From: Lentzea fradiae
GTDB taxonomy: Bacteria > Actinomycetota > Actinomycetes > Mycobacteriales > Pseudonocardiaceae
NCBI RefSeq assembly: GCF_900100955.1
Contig: NZ_FNCC01000003.1
Location: forward strand, 372,001 to 436,000
Direction: 5' to 3'
DNA length: 64,000 nucleotides
Below, piece by piece: positions 50,663-59,721 of the stretch. A program made the translations under genes and the position numbers. Below the pieces are notes generated by a model. It was not told the origin of the DNA and ran no database searches. It was given only the letters and a program-made list of their open reading frames with translations. Position 1 is the first letter of the stretch. Every line of letters begins with the position of its first letter.

Positions 50663-51691
50663 CTAGTGTCCTGAGTTCTCAATTCGTGTGCAGTAGCGTG
50701 CGATGGAGTCGAGGATCTGGTCGGCGGTCTTGGTCCAGACGTAGGGCCGTGGTTCGTCGTTCCAGGTCTCGATCCACGCGCGGCTGTCCCGGTTGAGCGC
50801 GCGGACGCTGGTATGGCTTCCGCGTTGGAGTTTCTTGGTCGTCAGCTCGGAGAACCAGCGTTCGACGAGGTTGAGCCAGGAACTCGACGTCGGGGTGAAG
50901 TGCACGGTGAAGCGCGGGTGCGCGGCCAGCCATCGTTTGATCACCGGGGTCTTGTGTGTCGAGACGTTGTCCATCACCAGATGCACCGCCAGCTCGGCGG
51001 GGACCTCTTTGTCGATGGCGATCAGGAACTTCTTCAACTCGATCGCGCGATGCCGGGCGTGCAGCCGGCCGATGACCTTGCCGGTGGCGGTGTTCCCGGC
51101 CGCATCGGCAGGACCGGGGCGGTGCGATTGAGGGCCTGGATCTGGGACTTCTCGTCCACACACAACACCACCGCCCGCTCCGGCGGTGCGAGGTAGAGCC
51201 CGACGACATCTTTGACCTTGTCCACGAACAACGGGTCCTTGGACAACTTCCACGCCTCACGGCGATGCGGCTGAAGACCGAACGCGTTCCAGATCCGTGT
51301 CACCGCGGTCTGCGTCAACCCGGGATTCTGCCGCCATCGACCGCGTCGACCAGTGCGTCGCGTTCGCGGGCGTGGACTCCAGCGTCGCGGTGATCACCGC
51401 CTCGACCTGCTCGTCGGAGATGGTCCGCGGACGTCCGGGACGCGCCTCGTCAAGCAGCCCGTCGAGCCGGTCGGCCACGAACCGCGACCGCCACTTCGCC
51501 ACCGTCGCCCGCTGCGCACCCAACTCCGCGGCGATCTCGCTGTTCGAGCCGCCTTCGGCGCACCGCAACACGATTTGTGCCCGCAACGCCAGCGCCTGTG
51601 CCGTCTTCCTGCGCCGCGTCCAGCCCAGCAACGCGCTCACCTCGTCGTCGGACAGCACCAACTCAGGCAGCTTCGGGGTTCGGCATGCCAC
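50663..51691 (-). pseudogene. IS630-type transposase, disrupted
   Basis: The N-terminal part (51691 leftward, LPELVLSDDEVSALLGWTRR with HTH SNSEIAAELGAQRATVAKWR) shifts frame near 51317-51324, where an extra base follows AAES. The middle reads TQTAVTRIWNAFGLQPHRRE and VVLCVDEKSQIQALN (first DDE Asp). Near 51100 it jumps frame again: LPMRPG is joined to NTATGKVIGRLHARH with about 20 family residues missing. The rest has HLVMDNVSTHK and LVERWFSEL. With a frameshift and a deletion, it should be inactive. Confidence 0.85.
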
Positions 51692-51731
51692 CGAACCCTA
51701 CGCCTGCACACGAACTAACGACTCAGGACAC
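50666..51731 (-). mobile_element. IS630-type insertion sequence, 1066 bp (copy 2)
   Basis: The ends are inverted repeats of about 29 bases: GTGTCCTGAGTTCTCAATTC on the left and, reversed, GTGTCCTGAGTCGTTAGTTC on the right, both continuing GTGTGCAG. TA dinucleotides flank both ends (50664-50665 and 51732-51733) within CTAG, the IS630-type target. It encodes one broken transposase on the minus strand. Orientation is the same as the truncated copy at 49496. Confidence 0.92.
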
Positions 51732-52126
51732 TAGTGGCGGTTGCGCACGCCCATTCCGGTCAGCGCGGTCATGCCGAGGCGCTCGTAGAACGGCCGCAGC
51801 TCGTCGTCGCACACGAGGTCGACGGAGTAGAGGTGGGCGCCCTCGGCGAGGATGCGGCGCACCAGCTCGGTGCCGATGCCCCGCCCCTGGAACTCCGGCC
51901 GCACCTCCAGCCACGGCACGAACCCCGTCAGCACGCCGTCGCCGATCATGTTCACGAACCCGGCGACGGTGTCCCCCGACCACGCGACCACGACCCGATA
52001 GCTTCCACGCAGCGCGGCGAGGTGGCGAGCGGGAGAGGGCGGCGAGGGCCAGCCGACGAAGAACCCGGCGAGGTTTTCTTCCGTCACCGCGCTGACATCG
52101 GTGTCATAAGTGATCACGGTTGGCAT
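51731..52126 (-). CDS. GNAT family N-acetyltransferase
   Basis: This 131-residue protein has YRVVVAWSGDTVAGFVNMIGDG, WLEVRPEFQGRGIGTELVRRIL (acetyl-CoA loop Q-GRGIG) and FYERLGMTALTGMGV. The substrate is unknown. Its stop TAG is shared with the TA target and terminal base of the IS630-type copy, so the element inserted exactly at the stop. Confidence 0.88.
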   Translation of the reverse strand: MPTVITYDTDVSAVTEENLAGFFVGWPSPPSPARHLAALRGSYRVVVAWSGDTVAGFVNMIGDGVLTGFVPWLEVRPEFQGRGIGTELVRRILAEGAHLYSVDLVCDDELRPFYERLGMTALTGMGVRNRH

Positions 52127-52303
52127 TCAAGCACTTTCCGCACGGCGAACCCCAAACACGGAAGCGCGACGCCACAGTCCATTGTGGACTTTACTTGCAA
52201 GATCTGGACATATGAGGCATATTGTTGTGCGGTGAGCCGGGAAGCCTGGTCGGCCCGCACGTCACACTCGGTGGCATCGCGGAGGTTGACGAGGGGTGCG
52301 CCG

Positions 52304-53314
52304 ATGACACTTATCCCCCGCTCCATCCCCCTGAGCAACGACCCCCAGGTGGTGCACGCGCTGGCCTCGCGCTGGCGTCGCACCAGGCTGTTGCTGATCC
52401 TCTCCGCCGGTGTGCTGCCGGTCGCCATCGGCATCGTCTGCGTCGTGCTCGCCGGCATGACGTCGGCAGGGCAGCGCGTCATCCCGTGGTGGGCGGCGAT
52501 CCCGGCCGTCGCCGCGGCGGCGTGCGCGTGGGCGCTGCTGTCCTGGTTGCGCCGCAACGGGTTGAGCGACCCGTACTCGTGGCTGCCCGCGACCACCCTG
52601 ATGACCGGCGCGCAGCTCGTGCTCGGCGTGCTGCCGGGTTCCGGCATCGCGCTGCGGCTCAGCCCCGGCGCCGCCATCGCGGTGAAGGCGTTGTGCGCGG
52701 CCGGTGTCCTGGGCGCGGGCTCGGCGAGCGCGCTCGCCCGGATGGCCCACCGCTCGTTGCTCGCGACGCCCGTACTGGAGCTCGCCTCGACCGCGTTCCC
52801 GCTCGTGCTGCCGGGTGAGCGCGCCCGCATGGTGATCGGCACCGACCGCGTCGACTGGACCACGAAGAAGGGCGGCCGCGTCGACACCGGCGTCTCGTTC
52901 GCCCGCGTCCAGCGCGTGACGGCCCAGGCGAACGCGATCGTCGTCCACACCGCGTCCGGCTCGTGGACCATCCCGGTGTCCGACCCCGCGACCGCCGCCG
53001 CACTGCTGCGCCGCCGGGTCGAGTGGTGGGAGGAGAGCCGCAACGCCGCCGTGGAGCGCGAGGAGCGCCGCTACCTCGACCTCGTCGAGCAGCTCGCGTC
53101 GGTGAGCGGGGAGGCGACGCGCGGTGGTGTCAGCGTCACGGTCGACTCGAGCGGCGTCACAACGGGCATCGCGCTGAGCGAGGCGGTGCGTGACGTCGAG
53201 CCGGAGGTGCTCGCCGCTCAGCTGATGGCGTGCGTGCAGAAGGCCCGTTCGGACGCACGCCGCCAGGTCGAGGACCTGGTGCTCGACCACGCGTCCGCCA
53301 AGGCGCTCCACTAA
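52304..53314 (+). CDS. Membrane protein with YbaB-like C-terminal domain
   Basis: About 336 residues. The N-terminal half has at least four hydrophobic segments (LLLILSAGVLPVAIGIVCVVLA, WWAAIPAVAAAACAWALLSWL, MTGAQLVLGVLPGSGIAL, AIAVKALCAAGVLGAGSA). A soluble beta-rich part follows (MVIGTDRVDWTTKKGGRVD). The last 90 residues (ERRYLDLVEQLASVSGEA, GVSVTVDSSGVTTGIALSEAV, LAAQLMACVQKARSDARRQVED) read like a YbaB/EbfC domain, as in the ESX-linked protein at 1806. The combination is unusual; function unknown. Confidence 0.6.
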   Translation: MTLIPRSIPLSNDPQVVHALASRWRRTRLLLILSAGVLPVAIGIVCVVLAGMTSAGQRVIPWWAAIPAVAAAACAWALLSWLRRNGLSDPYSWLPATTLMTGAQLVLGVLPGSGIALRLSPGAAIAVKALCAAGVLGAGSASALARMAHRSLLATPVLELASTAFPLVLPGERARMVIGTDRVDWTTKKGGRVDTGVSFARVQRVTAQANAIVVHTASGSWTIPVSDPATAAALLRRRVEWWEESRNAAVEREERRYLDLVEQLASVSGEATRGGVSVTVDSSGVTTGIALSEAVRDVEPEVLAAQLMACVQKARSDARRQVEDLVLDHASAKALH

Positions 53315-53324
53315 GCACGCTTCC

Positions 53325-53535
53325 AGCACTGCGGTCCGTAACCCCCCGCCCCGCTCGCGACTCTCTTTCGTGTTTCCCGTGTAGTACGCGGGGGCCCTAC
53401 GTCCCATGTACGGAAACGTAGGGCCCCCGCGTTCCCAAGCCACGTCACGCAGCGCAGGCGGGGGCGCTGGGTGGGTGACGCGCGGGCGGGTGGCTGGCGG
53501 GAGGAGGGGGCAGAACCTCTGGCGGAGTGCTCGGA
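53325..53535 (+). repeat. Dispersed intergenic hairpin repeat, copy C
   Basis: Aligns with copies A and B (AGCACT..GGTCCGTAAC, CTCTCTTTCGTGTTTCCC, AAGCCACGTCACGC, GGGTGGGTGAC, CAGAACCTCTGGCGG). The hairpin here is a perfect 17-bp stem (53386-53402 with 53416-53432, ACGCGGGGGCCCTACGT) and a 13-base loop. It occupies most of the 322-base gap before the M28 peptidase gene; I see no other gene there. Confidence 0.75.
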
Positions 53536-53636
53536 GCGGACGAGGGTCCCGATACAGGCCCTTCGTCGGTTGTCCCGCGTCTCCTCGCCTGCCTAGTTTC
53601 GGTGTGTGCCTGGCACCTCTTGGGATGGGGGACGAG

Positions 53637-54956
53637 ATGCGCAGACGTGACTTCCTCGCGGCGGCGGCCGGGGTCGCCGCCGTCGTGGCCAACCCGGCGA
53701 GCGCGCTCGCGGCGACCGGGCAGCGGCCGGGAGCGTCGCACCTGCCCGACCTCGGCCTGGGTGACTTCCCGGTCGTGGCACGGGTCAAGGCGCGCAACGC
53801 TTTGCAGCACCTCAGGGTGCTGTCCGATCAGATCGGACCGCGCATCGGCGGCACCGCGTCGGAGCACCGCGCCCGCGACTACCTGGTGCGGGAGCTGCGG
53901 TCGTTGCGCTACCAGGTGACGGCCCAGCCGTTCTCCGTGCCGGACAAGTACCTCGCCGAGGTGAACAAGAACTGGCAGGCGGGCGCGTCGCGGTCCGGCT
54001 CGCTCGGCGTCACGGTCAAGGCGCCGTTCGTCGAGGTGACCGACGGCGACCTGCCGGACCTCACGGGCAAGATCGCGTTCTACGTCAACGCCCCCAACGG
54101 TTCCGGGCCGACTGTCGCCGCGGTCGAACGAGGTGCGGTGGCGGTCGTCCTCGGCCGGATCTCCACCACGGCGACCAAGTCGAGCGCCTTCTCCCCCACC
54201 CTCGACCAGAACGTCGCCGTGCCGGTGATCGGCCTTTCCCAGGTGCACACCGAGAAGCTCCGGGCGCAGGGCTCCGGCCAGTTGACGATCAAGACCACGC
54301 ACCACCCGAACCTGACGTCCTACAACGTGATCGCGGAACGGCCGGCGACCTTCCCGCGGCCGGACGGCGGGGTCGTGATGGTGACCGCGCACTACGACAG
54401 CGTGCCGGGGTCGCCGGGCGCCAACGACGACGGCAGCGGCACCGTGCTGTGCCTGGAGCTGGCGCGGGTGCTGCGGCACCTGCCGACCTACCGGACGCTG
54501 CGGTTCGCTCTGTGGGGATCGGAGGAGCAGGGGCTGCTCGGGTCGCGGCACTACGTCTCGCAGCTCACGCCGGAGGAGCTGGCGCGGATCAAGGGCGTGT
54601 TCCAGAACGACATGGTCGCCACCAGCCACGACCCGGCGACGGCGTACTGGCTGCTGTCGGTCGACGGCGCGGACAACGCGACGACGGCCGCCGTCCGGGC
54701 CTCGGCGCGACGGCTCGGGTACGACCCGCGGGTGCACGGACCGGTGGCGCGCGGCTCGAGCGACCACGTGCCGTTCCACGAGAAGGGCTTGGCGGCGGCG
54801 AACTTCAGCTGGCGTGGCGAGGGCGGACCGGCGCAGCTGGAACCGATCTACCACACGCCGGAGGACACCATCAGGGACAACATCAGCCTGGAACGGCTGC
54901 AGGTGTCGCTGGAGCTGGTCGGGTCGGCGGCCTACCGGCTGGCGACCGAACGCTGA
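53637..54956 (+). CDS. Secreted M28 family metallopeptidase (Tat-like signal)
   Basis: About 439 residues. ATG at 53637 is five bases after GGGGGA and gives MRRRDFLAAAAGVAAVV, a twin-Arg-like signal. The M28 zinc ligands are visible: VTAHYDSVPGSPGANDDGSG (His, Asp), WGSEEQGLLGS (catalytic Glu, ligand Glu), FQNDMVATS (Asp) and EPIYHTPEDT (His). A PA-like insert (residues about 130-235) precedes the catalytic part. It is likely an extracellular aminopeptidase. Confidence 0.9.
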   Translation: MRRRDFLAAAAGVAAVVANPASALAATGQRPGASHLPDLGLGDFPVVARVKARNALQHLRVLSDQIGPRIGGTASEHRARDYLVRELRSLRYQVTAQPFSVPDKYLAEVNKNWQAGASRSGSLGVTVKAPFVEVTDGDLPDLTGKIAFYVNAPNGSGPTVAAVERGAVAVVLGRISTTATKSSAFSPTLDQNVAVPVIGLSQVHTEKLRAQGSGQLTIKTTHHPNLTSYNVIAERPATFPRPDGGVVMVTAHYDSVPGSPGANDDGSGTVLCLELARVLRHLPTYRTLRFALWGSEEQGLLGSRHYVSQLTPEELARIKGVFQNDMVATSHDPATAYWLLSVDGADNATTAAVRASARRLGYDPRVHGPVARGSSDHVPFHEKGLAAANFSWRGEGGPAQLEPIYHTPEDTIRDNISLERLQVSLELVGSAAYRLATER

Positions 54957-54966
54957 AGCCGCGGGG

Positions 54967-56928
54967 TCACGGCGTGGGAGCGGTCAGCTCGTCCATCGTC
55001 CTGGCGCTCAGCCACGCGGCGAACTCGCCGGCGGGCAGCGGCCGGCTCAGGCAGTAGCCCTGCACGATGTCGCAGCCCAGGGCGGCGAGGACGTCCCACG
55101 TCTCCTCGTCCTCGACGCCCTCGGCCACGACCTCCAGCTCCAGGTTGTGCGCGAGCCCGAGCAACGAGCGGGTGATCGCGCCGCTGGACGCGTCCGTGCG
55201 CATGTTCGTCGTGAACGACCGGTCGATCTTCATCTCGTGCACGGGCATCGTGCGCAGGTAGGCGATCGACGAGTAGCCGGTGCCGAAGTCGTCGATGGAG
55301 AGCCGGACGCCGAGCTCGCGCAGCCGGGTCAGCACGTCGCTCGCGCGCAGCGGGTCGGCGATGATCGCGCTCTCGGTGATCTCCAGCGTCAGCGCGTCCG
55401 GCTGCCGGCCGTGCCGCTTGAGCTGGTCGGCGACCTGGTCGGGGAACGTGGGGTCGTGCAGGCACTGGGCGCCGACGTTGACCGAGACGGGGACCTCCCA
55501 GCCGTCGGCGTGCCAGGCGCCGCACTGGGCCAGCGCGTGGTCCAGCACGTACTGGGTGAGCGGCTCGATCAGGCCGGTCTCCTCGGCGGCGGGGATGAAC
55601 CGGTCGGGGCCGAGCAGGCCCAGGCGCGGGTGCTGCCAGCGGCACAGCACCTCGGCGCCGCAGACGGCGCCGGTGCGGGCGTCGGCCTTGGGCTGGTAGT
55701 GCAGCACCAGCTCCTCGTGGTCGAGCGCGCGGCGCAGGTCGCTGATCACGGTCAGCTGGGCGGCGCTGTGGTCGTCGCCGGGTTCGAACACGGCCGTGCC
55801 GAGACGGGCGCGCTTGGCCGCGTACATGGCGATGTCGGCGTGCTTGAGCAGGTCGTGCACGTCCGCCGAGTCGGTCGGGTAGATCGCGACGCCGATGCTG
55901 CAACCGACGTCGACCGACAGGCCGTCCAGGTCGACGGACTCGCGCAGGGCGCTGTGCACGTTGTCGGCCACCACGAGGGCGTTCGCGGGGGACAGCACCG
56001 ACGGCAGCAGCACGGCGAACTCGTCCCCGCCGAGGCGTGCCACCGTGTCGATCTCGCGGACGGCCGCGGTGAGGCGGTTGGCGACGTGCTGGAGCAGCCG
56101 GTCGCCGAACGCGTGGCCGAGGGTGTCGTTGATCGGCTTGAAGCGGTTGAGGTCGATCAGGAACAGGCCGAGCGGGTCGCCGGTGCGCCGGGCGTGCTCG
56201 ATCGCCTCCCCCGCGCGGTGGACGAGCAGGGTGCGGTTGGCGAGGCCGGTGAGCGCGTCGTGCATCGCCTCGTGCTCGCTCTTCGCGGCCTGGCGCAGGA
56301 TCTTGCGCCGGTGTCCGATCAGGACGGCCCCGCACAGCGCGACGAGGCCGAGGTCGACGGCGAACGCGATGACGGCGGCGAGCCGCAGCTGTCCGTTGCG
56401 CTCCTCGGCCGACCGCAGGTAGTCGGTGGTCTCCAGGCGTTTGAGCTGCACCACCGTGGAGAGCTGCTTGCGCACGGAGGCCAGGGTCAGCTCGGCCTGG
56501 TCGGCCTTCTGGAACGCGGCGGTGGCGTCGCCGCGGTCGCCGGCCGCGACCGTCTCGCGCAGCAACGCCGAGTAGTCGCCGTACAGCCCGCTCACGATCG
56601 TGGCGGCCCGGACGTCGGCGGGACCTCCGTGCTCCTTCAGCCAGCTCAGGCTGTCGCCTGCGGCACCGGCCGCGTTGGACACGGGTGTGCGCATCACCGG
56701 TGTGCCGGAACGGAGGTAGTCCGCGAGCGCGTGGTCGGCGACGTCGACGTTCTGCACGACGAGACCCCAGTGGTCGCTGATCTCGTTGAGCTCGTGCAGG
56801 TGGTCGGCGGCGCGCTGCATGCTCAGGCTCGTCCACAGCGCGAGGCCCGCGAGCGCGGCGAGACCGATCGTCAGGCTGAGAACGGTCGTGTGCGCGGTGG
56901 AGCGGGCCTCGACCCAGTTGGACAGCAT
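54967..56928 (-). CDS. Membrane GGDEF-EAL cyclic-di-GMP protein
   Basis: About 653 residues. A TM helix (VLSLTIGLAALAGLALWTSL), an extracytoplasmic four-helix sensor (about 40-190) and a second TM (LAAVIAFAVDLGLVALCGAVLIG) precede a GGDEF domain with VARLGGDEFAVLLP and an EAL domain. The EAL signature is EVL in AEVLCRWQHP, with LTLEITESAI, IDDFGTGYSS, KIDRSF and VAEGVEDEE retained, so both cyclase and phosphodiesterase sites look usable. ATG 56928 is favoured over the open frame to 57009. It is divergent from a binding-protein lipoprotein. Confidence 0.88.
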   Translation of the reverse strand: MLSNWVEARSTAHTTVLSLTIGLAALAGLALWTSLSMQRAADHLHELNEISDHWGLVVQNVDVADHALADYLRSGTPVMRTPVSNAAGAAGDSLSWLKEHGGPADVRAATIVSGLYGDYSALLRETVAAGDRGDATAAFQKADQAELTLASVRKQLSTVVQLKRLETTDYLRSAEERNGQLRLAAVIAFAVDLGLVALCGAVLIGHRRKILRQAAKSEHEAMHDALTGLANRTLLVHRAGEAIEHARRTGDPLGLFLIDLNRFKPINDTLGHAFGDRLLQHVANRLTAAVREIDTVARLGGDEFAVLLPSVLSPANALVVADNVHSALRESVDLDGLSVDVGCSIGVAIYPTDSADVHDLLKHADIAMYAAKRARLGTAVFEPGDDHSAAQLTVISDLRRALDHEELVLHYQPKADARTGAVCGAEVLCRWQHPRLGLLGPDRFIPAAEETGLIEPLTQYVLDHALAQCGAWHADGWEVPVSVNVGAQCLHDPTFPDQVADQLKRHGRQPDALTLEITESAIIADPLRASDVLTRLRELGVRLSIDDFGTGYSSIAYLRTMPVHEMKIDRSFTTNMRTDASSGAITRSLLGLAHNLELEVVAEGVEDEETWDVLAALGCDIVQGYCLSRPLPAGEFAAWLSARTMDELTAPTP

Positions 56929-57068
56929 CTGTGAGCGCCTCGTGTGGACATGGCTTTCCGGCGAAAGAGCTATTGGTACGCAGCCAAAGGATCGCACGCA
57001 AGCCGACACAGCGGTGCGGCGTGCACTAGCCTTGACGGCTTTCCGGGGTCAACTGATTGGGCGTTTCC

Positions 57069-58124
57069 GTGGTGCGCGGTGTCCGTGTCGTCCTGCCTGC
57101 GGTTTTGGTCTTCGTGGCGGGGGTGAGCGGGTGCGGGACCGGCCAGACGTCCGATGACCCGCCCACAATCGGGTTCCTCGCGCAGAACACGAGCCGCGAC
57201 TTCTCCCGCGAGATGAGCGACGGCTTCCGCGCGGGCGCGGAGATCGCGGGCGGCGTGCGGACCGAGCTGACGGGACCGGACACGCACGACGGGCTCAAGC
57301 AGATCGAGCTCCTGCGCGACCTCGCCACCAGGGCCACGGGCGGTATCGGGGTCTCCGCGGTCGCGCCGGAGATCATGGCCGAGCCGCTGGCGCGGGTCGT
57401 GGAGCAGGGCGTTCCGGTCATGGCGGTCGCGGGCGGCCAGGTCGCGCCGGGCACCGGCGTCGAGTTCATGATCGAGAACGACGGCTTCGACCTGGGCAGG
57501 ACGCTCGCCGACGCGACCGCGGACCGGTTGCCGCCCGGCGCCTCCGGCAAGATCGTGATCGGCAGCAACTCCCCCGCGATGCCCGCGCTCGACCAGCGGG
57601 TGCTCGGGATGCGGACCCGGCTGCTCGAACGGCTGCCGAACCTGCGGGTGATCGGACCACTCGACACCGGCCGCGACGCCACGACGAACCTCGCGACCTG
57701 GCGGCGGCTCGCCGACGCGAACCCCGACGCGCTCGCGCTGCTGGGCGCGGGCGACGTCGACGCGGTCAACCTCGCCGCCGTGCACGCGGAGAAAGACGGT
57801 AAGTGGCTGGCGGCGTCGTTCAGCATCGACCCGAAGGCGCTGCAGGGCGTCAAGGAGGGCCACCTGTTCGCGACGATCTCGGCGGAGCACTTCCTCAAGG
57901 GCGCGGTCGCGGGGTGGATGCTCGCCCAGCACGCGAAGAGCGGCCGCAAGCTGCCGGAGGGCTGGTTCGTGGCGCCGGGGCTCGTCGTGGAGTCGTCGAA
58001 CGTGGACGAGATCATCCGGCGTCAGGCGAGCACGGCCGCCCGGCTGGAGGCGGCACGGCCGCGGATCGAGGCCCTCACGGCGAACCCGATGAGGTACCTG
58101 CGTCCACTCGACCAGGCCCGCTGA
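57069..58124 (+). CDS. Periplasmic-binding-protein-like lipoprotein
   Basis: About 351 residues with lipobox VSG-C (near residue 22) and a type I sugar-binding fold: TIGFLAQNTSRDFSREMSDGFRAGAEI, GIGVSAVAPEIMAEPLARVVEQGVPVMAV, GKIVIGSNSPAMPALDQRVLGMR, LALLGAGDVDAVNLAAV and LFATISAEHFLKGAVAG. No permease or ATPase lies next to it, so it may act as a sensor component. The start could be TTG 57057 or GTG 57069. The gene is divergent from the c-di-GMP protein. Confidence 0.8.
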   Translation: MVRGVRVVLPAVLVFVAGVSGCGTGQTSDDPPTIGFLAQNTSRDFSREMSDGFRAGAEIAGGVRTELTGPDTHDGLKQIELLRDLATRATGGIGVSAVAPEIMAEPLARVVEQGVPVMAVAGGQVAPGTGVEFMIENDGFDLGRTLADATADRLPPGASGKIVIGSNSPAMPALDQRVLGMRTRLLERLPNLRVIGPLDTGRDATTNLATWRRLADANPDALALLGAGDVDAVNLAAVHAEKDGKWLAASFSIDPKALQGVKEGHLFATISAEHFLKGAVAGWMLAQHAKSGRKLPEGWFVAPGLVVESSNVDEIIRRQASTAARLEAARPRIEALTANPMRYLRPLDQAR

Positions 58125-58213
58125 CCCGACCGGCGCAGCGGGTCCTGCGCCTCGGTGACACCCGCCGGACCGTGGGCGACCATGCGGATTTTCCCGCCAT
58201 TGGAGGGTCTCGC

Positions 58214-59650
58214 ATGATCAACCGAAGGACACTGGCGAAATCCGTCGGTGCCGCGCTCGCGGTCTCGGCCACCGCCGTTCCCGCCACCTCCGCCGCCTCC
58301 GGACCAGCCGGCCCCGCCCGTCGCGACCGGTACCTGGTGAGGGGTGGTGCCGTCGTCACCGTCGACGAGAAGCTCGGTGTGCTGCCGCGGGCGGACGTCC
58401 TGATCAACAAGGGCAGGATCGCCGCCGTGGGCACCCGGCTGGACGCTCGCGGCGCCACGGTCGTCGACGCGACCGGCATGATCGTGATGCCCGGTTTCGT
58501 CAACACGCACTTCCACATGTGGAGCGCGCTCGGCCGCAACTTCGTGGCCGACGGGTTCCCGTACTTCGCGGCGAAACGCGCCACGTCCACCCTGTACTCG
58601 CCGCAGGACGTCTACCGCAGCGTCCTGCTCGGCCTGGCCGAACTGGCGAACGCGGGCGTGACGACCGTGCACAACTGGTCCAACAACACCCGCTCCCCCG
58701 CGCACGCCGACGCCGAGCTGCGCGCCCACCGCGACGGACTGCTGCGAGCCCGGTTCTCCTACGGCCACGTCGACCAGATGCCGCGTGACGTGCCGATGGA
58801 CTTCGCGGACATCGATCGCGTGCGGCAGCAGCACTTCGCCGACGACAGCGCGTTCGACGGCTTGGTGCATCTCGGGATCTGCGTGCGCGGGCTGTCCCAG
58901 AGCGACGAGCCGGCGTTCTTCGCGGAGATGGACGCCGCTCTCGGCCGCGATCTGCCGGTCGCGATCCACGCGGGCCAGTCGCCGCCGCGGATCGTGGACG
59001 CCGCGGACTACGAGCGGCGGGGCTGGCTGGGCCCGAAGACGTTGCTGACGCACTACGTCACGGCGCTGGACGGCGACATGGAGGTGATGGCGCGGACCGG
59101 GACGCCGCTGAGCTGGTCGCCGCACTCGGAGTTCCGGCTCGGCGCTGCGGGCGACCCCCGCGACGCGCTGCTGCGGTTCCGCCGGGCGGGCGTGCCGGTG
59201 TCGCTGTCGTCAGACGCTACGTCCATCGCGCCGTCGGACATGTTCGAGGCCATGCGGGTCGTCTGGAACACCGGCATCCCCTGGCAGGGCACGCCTTCCG
59301 CCGGTCTGCCGGAGATCGGGTTCCGTGACGTGCTGACGATGGCGACGCTGAACGGCGCCCGTGCGCTGGGGCTCGGCGACGTCACCGGGTCGATCACCGT
59401 CGGGAAGCGCGCCGACGTCGTCCTGGTGCGCAGCGACGACATCAACCTCGCACCGGGCGGTCTCACCGAGACCACGCTGGTGCAGGCGGCGACCCCGGCC
59501 AACGTGGACACGGTGTTCTCGGACGGCCGGATCGTGAAGCGCGGTGGCCGGCTGGTCGCCTACGACGTCGACCGGATCGTGCGGGAGGCGAAGGCGTCCT
59601 CGCTGCGCATCCGCACGGCGGCGGGCGGGATCCTGGCGCCGCCGGCGTAG
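58214..59650 (+). CDS. Secreted amidohydrolase
   Basis: About 478 residues. The N-terminus has RRTLAKSVGAALAVSATAVPATSAAS, a twin-Arg-type or Sec signal. The amidohydrolase barrel is clear: GMIVMPGFVNTHFHMWSALGRN (HxH), VAIHAGQSPPRI (His), LLTHYVTALD (His), VSLSSDATSIAPSDM (Asp) and RALGLGDVTGSITVGKRADVVLV. This is the TrzN/guanine-deaminase-like group. It follows the binding-protein gene by 89 bases and is closed by a strong hairpin. Substrate unknown. Confidence 0.88.
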   Translation: MINRRTLAKSVGAALAVSATAVPATSAASGPAGPARRDRYLVRGGAVVTVDEKLGVLPRADVLINKGRIAAVGTRLDARGATVVDATGMIVMPGFVNTHFHMWSALGRNFVADGFPYFAAKRATSTLYSPQDVYRSVLLGLAELANAGVTTVHNWSNNTRSPAHADAELRAHRDGLLRARFSYGHVDQMPRDVPMDFADIDRVRQQHFADDSAFDGLVHLGICVRGLSQSDEPAFFAEMDAALGRDLPVAIHAGQSPPRIVDAADYERRGWLGPKTLLTHYVTALDGDMEVMARTGTPLSWSPHSEFRLGAAGDPRDALLRFRRAGVPVSLSSDATSIAPSDMFEAMRVVWNTGIPWQGTPSAGLPEIGFRDVLTMATLNGARALGLGDVTGSITVGKRADVVLVRSDDINLAPGGLTETTLVQAATPANVDTVFSDGRIVKRGGRLVAYDVDRIVREAKASSLRIRTAAGGILAPPA

Positions 59651-59658
59651 AGAAGGCC

Positions 59659-59690
59659 GTGGCCCGGAACGGCAGAGCGTTCCGGGCCAC
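59659..59690. terminator. Bidirectional hairpin terminator
   Basis: A perfect 13-bp stem GTGGCCCGGAACG / CGTTCCGGGCCAC with a 6-base loop lies between convergent stops at 59650 and 59722. Confidence 0.85.
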
Positions 59691-59721
59691 GTCACAGGGG
59701 CATCCGTGAGAACAGCAGGGG

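Noticed and set aside
49496..51731. A composite transposon made of the two IS630-type copies carrying the toxin-immunity genes
   Set aside because: Copy 1 lacks its inner end and copy 2's transposase is broken, and IS630-type elements are not known for composite movement; simple truncation or recombination explains the layout better.
54814..56934. A 706-codon rightward frame across the GGDEF-EAL gene
   Set aside because: Shadow of a gene with clear GGDEF and EAL motifs on the other strand.
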